NCBI GenBank assembly: GCA_023150555.1
Contig: JAKLKQ010000064.1
Coordinates: forward strand, 1-38,059
Direction: 5' to 3'
Source: Planctomycetota bacterium
GTDB lineage: Bacteria > Planctomycetota > SZUA-567 > H5-PLA8
Length of the DNA stretch: 38,059 nt
In this document: positions 8,104 through 15,997 of the stretch, piece after piece
Position numbering within the stretch: position 1 is the stretch's first letter
Layout: each line of letters opens with the position of its first letter
The notes under the pieces: generated by a model
Seen by the model: only the letters and a program-made list of their open reading frames with translations
What the model was told of the DNA's origin: nothing
The model's database searches: none
Position numbers and translations under genes: made by a program

Positions 8104-8140
8104 GCGGCCGGCGCCGCCGATTCAGGCGAACGCCGGCCGC
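8104..8140. terminator. bidirectional terminator-like hairpin
   Basis: A perfect 10-bp inverted repeat, GCGGCCGGCG (8104-8113) and CGCCGGCCGC (8131-8140), encloses a second small stem (CGCC 8115-8118 with GGCG 8125-8128). It sits between the convergent carrier protein and TPR-protein genes, 9 bases after one stop and 13 after the other. There is no T-run on either side, so termination may be factor-dependent. Confidence 0.55.
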
Positions 8141-8152
8141 AAAGATTCGCGG

Positions 8153-9754
8153 CTATTCGCGCAGCAGCGTCGAGGCGTCCTCGGCCAGCGCACCGTAGGC
8201 GTTGGCGATGGCGTCAAACTGCTTGCTCTTCTCGGTGTCCTGGTTGCGCTTCACCTTGAAGATGCCGCCGATGGTCAGGTCGTTGGCGTCGCGTTCGGCC
8301 TGCGCCTTCTTGGCGTAGGCCGTCTGCCAGGAGACCAGGCTGTCGCGGAGGCTGCCGGTCAGCGCGCGGGCCTGCTCGGGCTGTTCCTTCAGGCGTGCAT
8401 AGTCCTTCTTAATCAGCAGGTCCTTGGCCGAAGGCTCCAGCGCGCGGACCTTGGCGTCGAGGTCCTGGATGCACTGCTGCGCCTTGCCCGGCAGCTCGCC
8501 GCGCGGTTCGGCCGCCGCGGCCTGCTTGGCCTGGTCGCCTGCGCGGGCCAGCAGGGCCTGGAACTTCGTTGCGTGCGAACGCGTGGCGCCGTAATTGGCC
8601 ACGCCGTCCTCGAGGCTCAGCAGCGCAGCGCTTTCCGGGTGCAGCACCGTCGCCGCATCGGCGATCTTGGCCGCCTCGTCGTACTGGCCAGACTTCACCA
8701 GGCCCAGCACGCGCTCTTCCAGGTTGGCCTCCGTGGAATCCTTCTTCACGGCGGACTCGTCCACCGCACGGCCGTGGCGGCTCTTGTTGAGGCCCGAGAC
8801 CTTCTCGCCGTACAGCGAACGCAGCGGCGGGTACAGCACGACGGCGCGGTGGTACGACTCCTTGGCGCTGCGCCAGTCGCCCTTCTCGCGCGCGGCGTCG
8901 CCTTGCAGCATCGCCAGCCAGCCGCCGGTCGCGTTGAGGCGCTTGCGCGCGTCTTCGTCGTCGTTCTGCAGCTCCAACGCGGCGGCGTAGTGATCGTGCG
9001 CGGCCTGCCAGTCGCCGGCCAGGAAGGACTTGTCGCCGGCCTCGCGGTGGCGGCGGTAGGTCACCTCCGCACCGACCTCGTCGTACAGATCCTGCATGGG
9101 TTCGGGCAGGTCCGCCGGCGCCTTGGCCTCGCCCCAACTCCTTCTCTTCTTGGTTTGCCCGGGCGCTCCCGCGCTGTTGCCGGGGGCCTCCGTCTGATAC
9201 CCAGGGCCGCCCTGCTTTTGCGCCAGGGCCTCCCGCGCTTCGCGCTCGCGCTGCTCTGCGGCCAGTTTCTCGGCCTCCTTCGCGGCGCGTTCTGCGGCTT
9301 CCTTCTCCAGGCGCTCCTTCTCAGCGGCCGCTGCGCGGTCCTTGAGCATCGTCTCGTAGGCCGTGCGGGGCATCCACGTGCCGCGGTCCCGCGCGGGAGG
9401 CATGTCGTTGAGCGCGTGCGCGTCGGCGCTGGGACGGTTCTTGGTAGTGACCACCAGGTTCAGGTTTCCTTCGAGGAAACTGTACGAGAAATGGCGTTTG
9501 GCCTTGGCGTCGTTGGGATATACCAGCGCAAGCTCGTCGCTGGTCGCCACGTACGAGCCGTCGACGCGCTTCCCGTCCCCGTACTGCAGGATGTATTTCT
9601 GGTCCCGCGTGAAGGTGATCTGCCAGATTTTGCCGTCGGCCTCGTAGACGAAGGTGTTGACAAGGCGCTCATCGCGCGCACCACTGGACCGCGCGGGAAG
9701 CAGCCCTACCAAGACCACGGCAAAAACAAGCAGAACGAATCGGTTCGGGGTCAT
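8153..9754 (-). CDS. exported TPR/coiled-coil protein, function unknown
   Basis: 533 residues from the ATG at 9752-9754, with AAAGGAG 6 nt upstream. An earlier in-frame non-ATG start lacks this. Residues 1-26 are a signal peptide (FVLLVFAVVLVGLLP core). Residues about 30-110 look like a small beta domain of the lipocalin/DUF-type stress kind (ITFTRDQKYILQYGDGKRVD, then GSYVATSDELALVYP). Residues about 130-180 are a charged Ala/Glu/Lys/Arg coiled coil. Two to three TPR-like units follow at about 235-345 (GDKSFLAGDWQAAHDHYAAA, GDWRSAKESYHRAVVLYP, SGQYDEAAKIADAATVLHPE), then a helical tail. The protein probably acts as a periplasmic scaffold. It is monocistronic and convergent with the carrier operon. 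No enzyme motif is visible. Confidence 0.8.
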   Translation of the reverse strand: MTPNRFVLLVFAVVLVGLLPARSSGARDERLVNTFVYEADGKIWQITFTRDQKYILQYGDGKRVDGSYVATSDELALVYPNDAKAKRHFSYSFLEGNLNLVVTTKNRPSADAHALNDMPPARDRGTWMPRTAYETMLKDRAAAAEKERLEKEAAERAAKEAEKLAAEQREREAREALAQKQGGPGYQTEAPGNSAGAPGQTKKRRSWGEAKAPADLPEPMQDLYDEVGAEVTYRRHREAGDKSFLAGDWQAAHDHYAAALELQNDDEDARKRLNATGGWLAMLQGDAAREKGDWRSAKESYHRAVVLYPPLRSLYGEKVSGLNKSRHGRAVDESAVKKDSTEANLEERVLGLVKSGQYDEAAKIADAATVLHPESAALLSLEDGVANYGATRSHATKFQALLARAGDQAKQAAAAEPRGELPGKAQQCIQDLDAKVRALEPSAKDLLIKKDYARLKEQPEQARALTGSLRDSLVSWQTAYAKKAQAERDANDLTIGGIFKVKRNQDTEKSKQFDAIANAYGALAEDASTLLRE

Positions 9755-9937
9755 GCATGGCTCCTTTATAGGGGGCTCCCGCCACCTCTTTTGTACGAGT
9801 CCCGACGAGCGGGGCCAGCAAAAATTCACCTACCTGCCGGGCAAAGAAGGCTTTCGGGCTCTGTCGCCTCCGTCCGCTGCCCGCCTCCCCGGCTACACAC
9901 GAGCGCTCGGACTTGTGCGCCGGACCCTTACAATCCG

Positions 9938-9972
9938 GGACAAATTTTATCTTTAACGGGATGTTTTTGTCC
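9938..9972. promoter_or_regulatory. inverted repeat in the divergent promoter region before the UroD-like gene
   Basis: GGACAAA (9938-9944) and TTTGTCC (9966-9972) form a perfect 7-bp inverted repeat with a 21-nt AT-rich centre, about 50 bases before the start at 10021. A second, smaller pair (TTATC 9948-9952, GATAA 9976-9980) overlaps it. This could be an operator or a leader hairpin; no matching regulator is adjacent. Confidence 0.35.
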
Positions 9973-10020
9973 ATTGATAAGGCTACCCTGCCTTTTGGCC
10001 GGACATGAGGAGGAACCGCG

Positions 10021-11103
10021 ATGAACACGCTGGTCGGACTCGACTACAAGCCGGACGCCGAACAGGCCTGCGCGCGCATGGCCGCGTGGTGGGAAGGCGA
10101 GATCCTCGACCGCCCAGCGGTTCAGGTCCGCGCGCCGCGGCGGAAAAAGATTCCCGTGCCGCAGAAGCAGCACCCAAACCAGCGCGCGCGCTGGATGGAC
10201 GCGGAGTTTTCCGTGGACCGTGCGAACGCCCACATCGCCAACACGTACTACGCGGGCGAACTGCTGCCCACCTTCTGGCCCAATCTGGGACCGGACTACC
10301 TGGCGGCCTGCCTGGGCGTGGAGCTTACCTTCGCGGAGGACACGTCCTGGTCACACCCCATCCTCAAGAAATGGGAGCTCCAGCCGGCTTGGTCCATCCA
10401 TCCGGGCAATCCGTACATGAACGCGGTATGCGCCATGACGCGCTATGCGCTCGAGACGTATTCCGGGAAGTTCATCGTCGGCCACACGGACCTCCATCCG
10501 GGCGGCGACCTGGCTTCGGCGCTGCGCGGGCCCCAGCAACTATGTGTCGACGTGCTCGAGGAGCCGGAGCGCGTTCTTGAGCTGATGGAGCAGCTCCGGC
10601 CGTTCTTCTACGAGGCCTACGACGCCCAGCACCGCATCATGCTCGAACAAGGGCAGACGCTGACCACCGCCTGGCTGCCGCTCTTCGCAGAGGGACGCTA
10701 CTACATCCCGTCGAACGATTTCTCATGCATGGTTTCGCCGGAGATGTTCAAGCGCTTCTTCCTCACCGAGATCGAGGAGGAAGTACGCTGGCTCGACCGC
10801 TCCATCTACCACCTCGACGGCCCGCAGGCCGTGCGGCACCTCGACGCCCTGCTGGCCATCGAGAAGCTGGACGCGGTCCAATACGTGTACGGCGCGGGCG
10901 CTCGGCCCGCCACGAAATGGCTGCACGTGTACAAGCGCATCCAGGACGCCGGAAAGAACCTCCACGTCGCCGTGGAGCCGCACGAAATCAAAACGTTCAT
11001 GGAGAACCTGCGGCCGGATGGCGTGATGCTCTCGACGTGGGCCGAGTCCGAAGAGCACGCGGATGCAATCGTCGCCCAGGTCGCCCAGTGGCCCCGGCGA
11101 TGA
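10021..11103 (+). CDS. uroporphyrinogen decarboxylase (URO-D)-like family protein
   Basis: 360 residues, within the usual 330-380 of the URO-D/MtaA-like superfamily. The ribosome site GAGGAGG stands about 8 nt before the ATG. The sequence reads as a TIM-barrel of this group: YNADE-like opening YKPDAEQACARMAAWW, mid-protein FIVGHTDLHPGGDLASALRG, the SCMVSPEMFKRFFLTEIEEE helix, the metal-side segment SIYHLDGPQAVRHLD, and LHVAVEPHEIKTFMENLRPD near the end. The YHLDG..H segment resembles the H-x-D/H zinc-binding surroundings of methyltransferase members such as MtaA. These stand-alone versions are not heme enzymes; many are corrinoid- or cofactor-dependent methyltransferases of unknown substrate. 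No corrinoid protein gene is adjacent. Its stop lies 4 bases from the stop of the convergent dehydrogenase gene. Confidence 0.72.
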   Translation: MNTLVGLDYKPDAEQACARMAAWWEGEILDRPAVQVRAPRRKKIPVPQKQHPNQRARWMDAEFSVDRANAHIANTYYAGELLPTFWPNLGPDYLAACLGVELTFAEDTSWSHPILKKWELQPAWSIHPGNPYMNAVCAMTRYALETYSGKFIVGHTDLHPGGDLASALRGPQQLCVDVLEEPERVLELMEQLRPFFYEAYDAQHRIMLEQGQTLTTAWLPLFAEGRYYIPSNDFSCMVSPEMFKRFFLTEIEEEVRWLDRSIYHLDGPQAVRHLDALLAIEKLDAVQYVYGAGARPATKWLHVYKRIQDAGKNLHVAVEPHEIKTFMENLRPDGVMLSTWAESEEHADAIVAQVAQWPRR

Positions 11104-11107
11104 GGCC

Positions 11108-12139
11108 TCAGGTCATGCGGTCGTACTGCGAGAGCGTCAGCGGATCCAGCACGGCCTCGCCCCGGACGTAACGTTCGACCTGGTCCACGGCGTGCGCGCC
11201 GCAACGGTGACGGTAGTCGTCCGTCGGCCCGCCCTGGTGCGGGAAGAGAAGGCAGTTGGCCAGCCCGCGCAGGGGGCTGTCGGCCTGCAGCGGCTCCTGC
11301 TCGTAAACGTCCAGCGCGGCGAAGAGGCGGCCGGTCTTCAACTCCGCGGCCAGTGCGTTCTCGTCCACGATCGGACCGCGCGCGGTGTTGACGATGTGCC
11401 CGCCCGTCTTCATCGCGGCCAGCGTCTCGGCGTTGACGGTGTGGAACGTGTCCGGGCGGTTGCCGGTGTGGATCGAGACGATGTCGCTCTGCCGGAAAAG
11501 TTCCTTCAGGTTCCCGACGGTCTCGACGCCAAACTCTTTCTTCTCCTTCTCGTCGATGTAGCCCGAGAAGACGAGGATCCGCACGTCGAAGGACTTGAGC
11601 ATGCCCACCAGCTTGCGGGCGATCGCGCCGAAGCCGTACAGCCCCACGGTCTTGTCGAAGAGGCCCTGCGAGACCCAGCGCCGGTCCTCCTGCGCGGCCT
11701 CGCTCCATTTCTTCAAGTCGTGCATCTGTTGCTGCCAGAATCCCGCGCGGCGCAGCGAAGCCAGGATCATCATCAATGACGCCTCGGCGACGCTGGCAGC
11801 CGGAACGTCCGCCCAGTTTGAGACGACCACGCCCTTCTCCAGCACGCCGCGCTCGACGTAGCGCTTCAGTTCGCCGGTCAGGTTCACCACGTACTTGATC
11901 TGGGGATTGTCCTGCAGCATCTCCGCCGTCAGCAGCGGCGACTGCCAGCCGGTCATGACGATCTCGGGCTTCACGTCCGCCAAGGCCTTCGCGTAGGCCT
12001 CCGGCGCGACCTTGTTGTCCAAATCCTGCCGCCAGGTCGCGTCCGCCGCCTTTTGCAGGCGCTCGCGCGCGTCCGCCCGCATCAGCACGTCCACGGTCCG
12101 CTGCGCCGTGGCGACAAGGATCTTCGGTTTGGTGCCCAT
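11108..12139 (-). CDS. D-isomer-specific 2-hydroxyacid dehydrogenase
   Basis: 343 residues from the ATG at 12137-12139, with AGGAGG about 10 nt upstream; the frame is open further up but without a start of this quality. The NAD-binding fold carries G-x-G-x-x-G-like GLYGFGAIARKL (Gly169/Gly171). The catalytic set is Arg254 (NTARGPIVDE), Glu282 (YEQEP) and His301 (FPHQGGPT), as in phosphoglycerate dehydrogenase and glyoxylate/hydroxypyruvate reductases. The N-terminal substrate domain (PEIVMTGWQSPLL) is short and there is no ACT domain, so it is not a full SerA. It oxidises a D-2-hydroxyacid, or reduces the 2-oxoacid, with NAD(P)H. The substrate is not inferable; neighbouring catabolic genes suggest a sugar acid. 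Confidence 0.85.
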   Translation of the reverse strand: MGTKPKILVATAQRTVDVLMRADARERLQKAADATWRQDLDNKVAPEAYAKALADVKPEIVMTGWQSPLLTAEMLQDNPQIKYVVNLTGELKRYVERGVLEKGVVVSNWADVPAASVAEASLMMILASLRRAGFWQQQMHDLKKWSEAAQEDRRWVSQGLFDKTVGLYGFGAIARKLVGMLKSFDVRILVFSGYIDEKEKKEFGVETVGNLKELFRQSDIVSIHTGNRPDTFHTVNAETLAAMKTGGHIVNTARGPIVDENALAAELKTGRLFAALDVYEQEPLQADSPLRGLANCLLFPHQGGPTDDYRHRCGAHAVDQVERYVRGEAVLDPLTLSQYDRMT

Positions 12140-12282
12140 TCTCGGTAGCCTCCTGGGGATTTGGGCCGAGCATACTACATGAGTCGCCCTGCGTCCCGGC
12201 GCTTCTGTACGACGAATTGGAACCGGTGCACTTGGCAAGTCCGGTGTCCGCAAAGACCTTCCGGAATGCCACTTGAATCGAA

Positions 12283-12307
12283 GGAGTAACTGGGACATGG
12301 TTACTCC
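12283..12307. promoter_or_regulatory. perfect inverted repeat upstream of the metal-efflux operon
   Basis: GGAGTAAC (12283-12290) and GTTACTCC (12300-12307) form a perfect 8-bp dyad with a 9-nt centre, 25 bases before the first operon ATG. The position suits an operator for a metal-responsive repressor or activator, or a leader stem. No regulator gene is adjacent, so the binder would be encoded elsewhere. Confidence 0.5.
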
Positions 12308-12331
12308 ACTTTGCCGGGGATAGATTCGACA

Positions 12332-12745
12332 ATGCGGTATGCCTCGCAACTCCTTCTGATCGGCCTCCTTATTCTGGCGGGAATCGTCTGCCCGATGCAC
12401 CGTGCCTGCCCGGGGCTGGTAGCCGAAGAAGCCTGCTGCCACGATGTCCAGGAACCGGCCGGCACCTGCGGGCACCACCTTTACATGGAAGACGGCCTCG
12501 AACTGGCCCTCGCCGCGCACCAGGCGCCTTCCCCGCTCCATCCTTGCCACGAGACGTGTCTGTGCCTGCAGCCCGCGGGGCTGTCCAGGCTCGCCGCCGT
12601 GCAGGGCCCGAGTCACACCGCCGAGGTACCGAGCCAATTTCAATTCCATCTTGAGGCGCCTCGCGCAGCCGTCTGGCAGCCGCGAGCATCCGCGCACGAT
12701 TCAATTACGTTGACCTGCCTGCGCACCGTCGTCCTGCGCACCTGA
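12332..12745 (+). CDS. small exported Cys/His-rich protein at the head of the metal-efflux operon
   Basis: 137 residues from the ATG at 12332. Residues 1-19 are hydrophobic (LLLIGLLILAGIV) and export the protein. The mature part is rich in potential metal ligands: CPMHRAC, ACCHD, CGHH and HPCHETCLC. The rest is low-complexity and not conserved to my eye. There is no strong ribosome site. Small Cys/His-rich exported proteins often precede CzcC-type genes in metal-resistance operons. I infer a periplasmic metal-binding or sensing role, without assigning a family. Confidence 0.6.
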   Translation: MRYASQLLLIGLLILAGIVCPMHRACPGLVAEEACCHDVQEPAGTCGHHLYMEDGLELALAAHQAPSPLHPCHETCLCLQPAGLSRLAAVQGPSHTAEVPSQFQFHLEAPRAAVWQPRASAHDSITLTCLRTVVLRT

Positions 12746-12773
12746 TTCCGACCTCTCGACTCCTTTAATGATC

Positions 12774-12797
12774 CTCGGGCAGCATGGCTGCCACGAG
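12774..12797. promoter_or_regulatory. intercistronic hairpin before the CzcC-type gene
   Basis: CTCG-GGCAGC (12774-12783) pairs with GCTGCC-a-CGAG (12787-12797) around an ATG triloop, with one bulged A. The hairpin sits between the Cys/His-rich gene and the outer-membrane gene. A short T-rich stretch follows (about 12801-12810), so it may be a leaky terminator or an RNA-processing element that sets relative expression. Confidence 0.4.
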
Positions 12798-12830
12798 CCG
12801 CTTTGGTTTTGACCGAACAGGATGCTCTGC

Positions 12831-14288
12831 ATGGCAGCAACGCGAAGAAAATGTGCCATGATCGTCGCGCTTCTGGCGTGTGCACTGGCCGGATGCGAGA
12901 GATACCGGCCTGCGCCGCTCGACCCGCTCGCCACCGTCGCGCGCATCGAGGCGCAGCGCGTCGCACCCGGCGGCCCACAGGAAGACCTGCGCGCTCAGGC
13001 ATTGACGCTCAACCGCGCCGCGGACTGGCTGCGCCGCCACGGTCCCGAAGTGCAGGAGACGCTGGCCGAATACCGCACGGCCCATGCCGTCGCGCGCATC
13101 GACACGCCGCTCCCCAACCCGGCCCTGGAGATCGGGCCGCAATTCGGGTTCGGGCCCGACCTGGCGCCGGTCAACCGAGTGACGCCGTTCGGTTCGATCG
13201 AATTCACGATTCCGCTGGGCAAACGCCTGCGCCGGCAGACGGAGTTAAACCGCGCCTATGCGGAAGTCGCCCGTGTCCACGCACTAGCGCGATTCCGGGA
13301 ACTCTACCTCCACCTGCGCGCCGACTACGCAGGTCTGGCCATCGCCGCGCAGCGCGTGCAGGCGCGCGAAGCCATCGGCGCGAGCGCGAAGCAGTCGCTC
13401 GATGCCGGACGCCGTCTCGTCGAAGCCGGACAGGCCGCCGCGCTGGACGTGGCGATGTTCGAACTCGAGTACCAGCGCAGCCAGGCAGAGTTGCTCGCCG
13501 CGCGCCGCGAGACCGCCGACGCGGAGTCGGCGCTCGCCGGCCTGCTGGGCGTGCATGCGCTGAACACGCGCGCGCTGCCGGAGAACCCGCTGCCCGCGCT
13601 GCCCCCCGAGCTGCCGGAACTCGAGACCTTAAAGGGGGCCCTCGTCGCCGAGCACACCGGCTTGGCGCGCCTGCGAGCGCGCTACGAAGCTGCCGAGCAC
13701 GCCCTGCGGCTGGAGATCTCGAAGCAGGTGCCCGATTTCACCTTCGGCCCCGGCTGGGAAAACGAGGTCGGCGAGCGCAAGACGGTCCTGGGCCTGACCT
13801 TGGGCATCGAGTTGCCGCTCTTCGACCGAAACCACCGGGGCATCGCGGAGGCGAAGCACCGCCGTGAGGAGGTGCGCACGCAATACGAGAGCGAACTCAA
13901 ACGCGCACTGGCCGGGCTCGAGCACGCGCACGGCGCGCTCGGAATCGCGCGCGAAAACCGCGTTCTGCTCAACGAGAAGATCCTGCCCAAGGCCGAAGGC
14001 AACGTCACTTTGGCCCGGCGCAGCGTGGAAGCCGGCGCCACCGACGCGTTCCATCTCCTGGACGCCGAACGCAGCGCCCGCAGCGTGAAAATCGAAGCGC
14101 TCGAAGCCGAGTTGGCCGAGCGCAAGGCCTGGAACAAACTCGAACACGCCGTGGGCCGTCCGCTGTTCGCCTATCCCGCAGAAGAAGGGGCTGCCGAGCC
14201 GCCCGAGGCTCTGCGCCCGCCGGCTTTCAACGGCCCGGACCACCAACCCGCGGAAGATTCCCTCAACGAAGGACGAAAAGCACGATGA
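12831..14288 (+). CDS. TolC-family outer-membrane efflux lipoprotein (CzcC/CusC type)
   Basis: 485 residues from the ATG at 12831, which has ACAGGA 8 nt upstream; an ATG at 12822 is possible but badly spaced. The lipobox LAGC gives lipidation at Cys22. Two long amphipathic coiled-coil repeats are separated by beta strands: the first has PNPALEIGPQFGFGP and FTIPLGKRLRRQTEL, the second has PDFTFGPGWENE and IELPLFDRNHRGIAEAKHRR. These are the paired OEP repeats of CzcC proteins, whose trimer forms the outer-membrane exit duct. The C-terminus is a polar tail. The gene ends in a 4-bp ATGA overlap with the adaptor gene, the usual C-B-A order. The metal is not readable from this subunit. Confidence 0.87.
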   Translation: MAATRRKCAMIVALLACALAGCERYRPAPLDPLATVARIEAQRVAPGGPQEDLRAQALTLNRAADWLRRHGPEVQETLAEYRTAHAVARIDTPLPNPALEIGPQFGFGPDLAPVNRVTPFGSIEFTIPLGKRLRRQTELNRAYAEVARVHALARFRELYLHLRADYAGLAIAAQRVQAREAIGASAKQSLDAGRRLVEAGQAAALDVAMFELEYQRSQAELLAARRETADAESALAGLLGVHALNTRALPENPLPALPPELPELETLKGALVAEHTGLARLRARYEAAEHALRLEISKQVPDFTFGPGWENEVGERKTVLGLTLGIELPLFDRNHRGIAEAKHRREEVRTQYESELKRALAGLEHAHGALGIARENRVLLNEKILPKAEGNVTLARRSVEAGATDAFHLLDAERSARSVKIEALEAELAERKAWNKLEHAVGRPLFAYPAEEGAAEPPEALRPPAFNGPDHQPAEDSLNEGRKAR

Positions 14289-15979
14289 ATACGAGCGCAT
14301 CCATGCCGGCCGGCGCGCCGGCGCATAAACGTTGGGACCTGCTGGCTGCCAGCGCGATCTTCACCCTGCTCGGGCTGGCCGGCGGATGGGCCGCCTTTCA
14401 CGGCGGCCGCGCGCACCAGGCCCACGAAGGCCACGACGATCATGAGGGCCACGAGGCAGACGGCAACCACGGCACCCATCTCTCGCCCCAGGCGCTTGCG
14501 AACCTTGGCGTGCAAGTCGCACGCATCGCGGAGAGCGACTACACCATTCGCCGCGACGTGCCGGCGCTGGTCGTCGAGACGCCGGCCACCGACCAGCCGG
14601 TGTACGCGCCCATCGGCGGCAGGATTCGCGAAATCCTTGTCGAGCCCGGCATGCAGGTGAAGGCGGGCGAAGCGCTGGTCGAGATCGTCCGCGAACCCAT
14701 CCCCCGCCCCGCCCTTCACCTGACCGAAGACGTGCTGAAGCCGGCGAAGGAAGAGATTCACCTGACCATCGCCGAACTGCGCAAGGCCCAGGAAGAAATC
14801 AAGATCCTTGACATGGAACTCGCGCGCATCCGGCAGTTCACGGAAAAATCCGACGGCGAGGACCTGCCGATCCTGCCGCGCAAGACGACCATCGACCTTC
14901 AGTACGAACTCCTCCGCGCGCGCAAGAACGACGAGGTCGCGCGCGCCGAACTGCGCAAGCACGGCTTCAACGATCCGCAGATCGCGACCCTGGCCGCAGG
15001 CGGCCCCATCCCGGGACTCGAGGCCCAGATCTGGAAGCGCGCACTCGCGAACAACGGCCTGTGGCCCGAGCCGGCCGAGCGCCTGCTCGCGGTGCTGCCC
15101 GAGGAGATGCAGGCGTTGCCGTGGGCCGTCGCCGCCGTCGGCGAGTTGACCGCCGCCGACCAGAATGGCGCCGTCCTCCAGGCGTGGCTGAAGGAGCAGC
15201 CCGAAGCCGGAAGGCGTTTCCTCGAGATCGCGACGCTGATTCAGCTAGGCCGCTCCGTCCCGGACCTGAAGCTGCTCTTCGAGATGAACGCGTTCGATCC
15301 GATCGTGCGCCTTGCGGCCCCGGCAATCAAGGACGCCCCGGATTTCGACGTTCACCGCATCGAGACCAAGCGCGGCGCGCACGTCGCGGCCGGCGACGTA
15401 CTGCTGGTGCTCAACAACTCGCGCAGCCTGTACCTGAAGCTGGAGCCCGTGGGCGGCGAGGCCGCAGACGTGCTGAAGACCGTTCGCGAGCGGCAGCCCT
15501 GCTCCGCGACGCCCCTGGTGGCGGCCTCCGGGCCGGACCTGGAAGGGTTGAACGTCGCCTACGTCACCAGCGGCGAGAACGCCCAGGGCACCATCGCTTT
15601 CGTCGAGATCCGCAACGAGCAGCTGGCCGCCAACCCCGACGAAGGCGGGCGCATTCACCGCTCGTGGCAGTTGCGCCCCGGCCTGAAGTACACGTTACAC
15701 CTTTCCGTCGACCGCCTGGAGAAAGTCTTCGTCCTGCCCAGCGAGGCCGTGGCCGAAGATGGCCCCGAGACGGTCGTCTTCGTACAGGACGGCAGTACCT
15801 TCCGGAGCGTGCCCGTCGAGTTGGCCTACCGCAACCACGAACACGCGGTCGTGCGCATCAACAAGCACACGACCCTCTTCCCCGGCGACCCGGTGGTCGT
15901 GCGCGGGGCTTTTCCCCTGGGCCTGGCGCTGAAGGCGGGATCGGGCGCAACCGATCCGCACGCGGGCCATAGCCACTAG
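14285..15979 (+). CDS. His-rich RND periplasmic adaptor (CzcB/CusB type) with an internal insertion
   Basis: 564 residues, longer than the usual 380-520. Residues about 18-38 form an N-terminal membrane anchor or signal. Residues about 42-62 form a His-rich metal-binding stretch (HQAHEGHDDHEGHE), and the protein ends in DPHAGHSH. The lipoyl/barrel half-motif APIGGRIREILVEPGMQVKA and a coiled-coil hairpin (about 145-235) identify a membrane-fusion protein. About 100 residues between the hairpin and the returning lipoyl half (IETKRGAHVAAGDVLLVL) are an alpha-helical insertion (about 240-345) that ordinary CzcB lacks. The adaptor links the inner pump to the outer duct. The two His tracts suggest capture of a divalent cation or Cu(I). 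Confidence 0.85.
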   Translation: MNTSASMPAGAPAHKRWDLLAASAIFTLLGLAGGWAAFHGGRAHQAHEGHDDHEGHEADGNHGTHLSPQALANLGVQVARIAESDYTIRRDVPALVVETPATDQPVYAPIGGRIREILVEPGMQVKAGEALVEIVREPIPRPALHLTEDVLKPAKEEIHLTIAELRKAQEEIKILDMELARIRQFTEKSDGEDLPILPRKTTIDLQYELLRARKNDEVARAELRKHGFNDPQIATLAAGGPIPGLEAQIWKRALANNGLWPEPAERLLAVLPEEMQALPWAVAAVGELTAADQNGAVLQAWLKEQPEAGRRFLEIATLIQLGRSVPDLKLLFEMNAFDPIVRLAAPAIKDAPDFDVHRIETKRGAHVAAGDVLLVLNNSRSLYLKLEPVGGEAADVLKTVRERQPCSATPLVAASGPDLEGLNVAYVTSGENAQGTIAFVEIRNEQLAANPDEGGRIHRSWQLRPGLKYTLHLSVDRLEKVFVLPSEAVAEDGPETVVFVQDGSTFRSVPVELAYRNHEHAVVRINKHTTLFPGDPVVVRGAFPLGLALKAGSGATDPHAGHSH

Positions 15980-15997
15980 GACGGCAAGGACCGGCGC

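Noticed and set aside
8102..10024. A 640-codon open frame on the + strand
   Set aside because: It is antisense to the exported TPR-protein gene, which has a signal peptide, ribosome site and domain structure. The + strand translation is Leu/Arg/Ala/Gly-rich without motifs, as expected from a GC-rich shadow.
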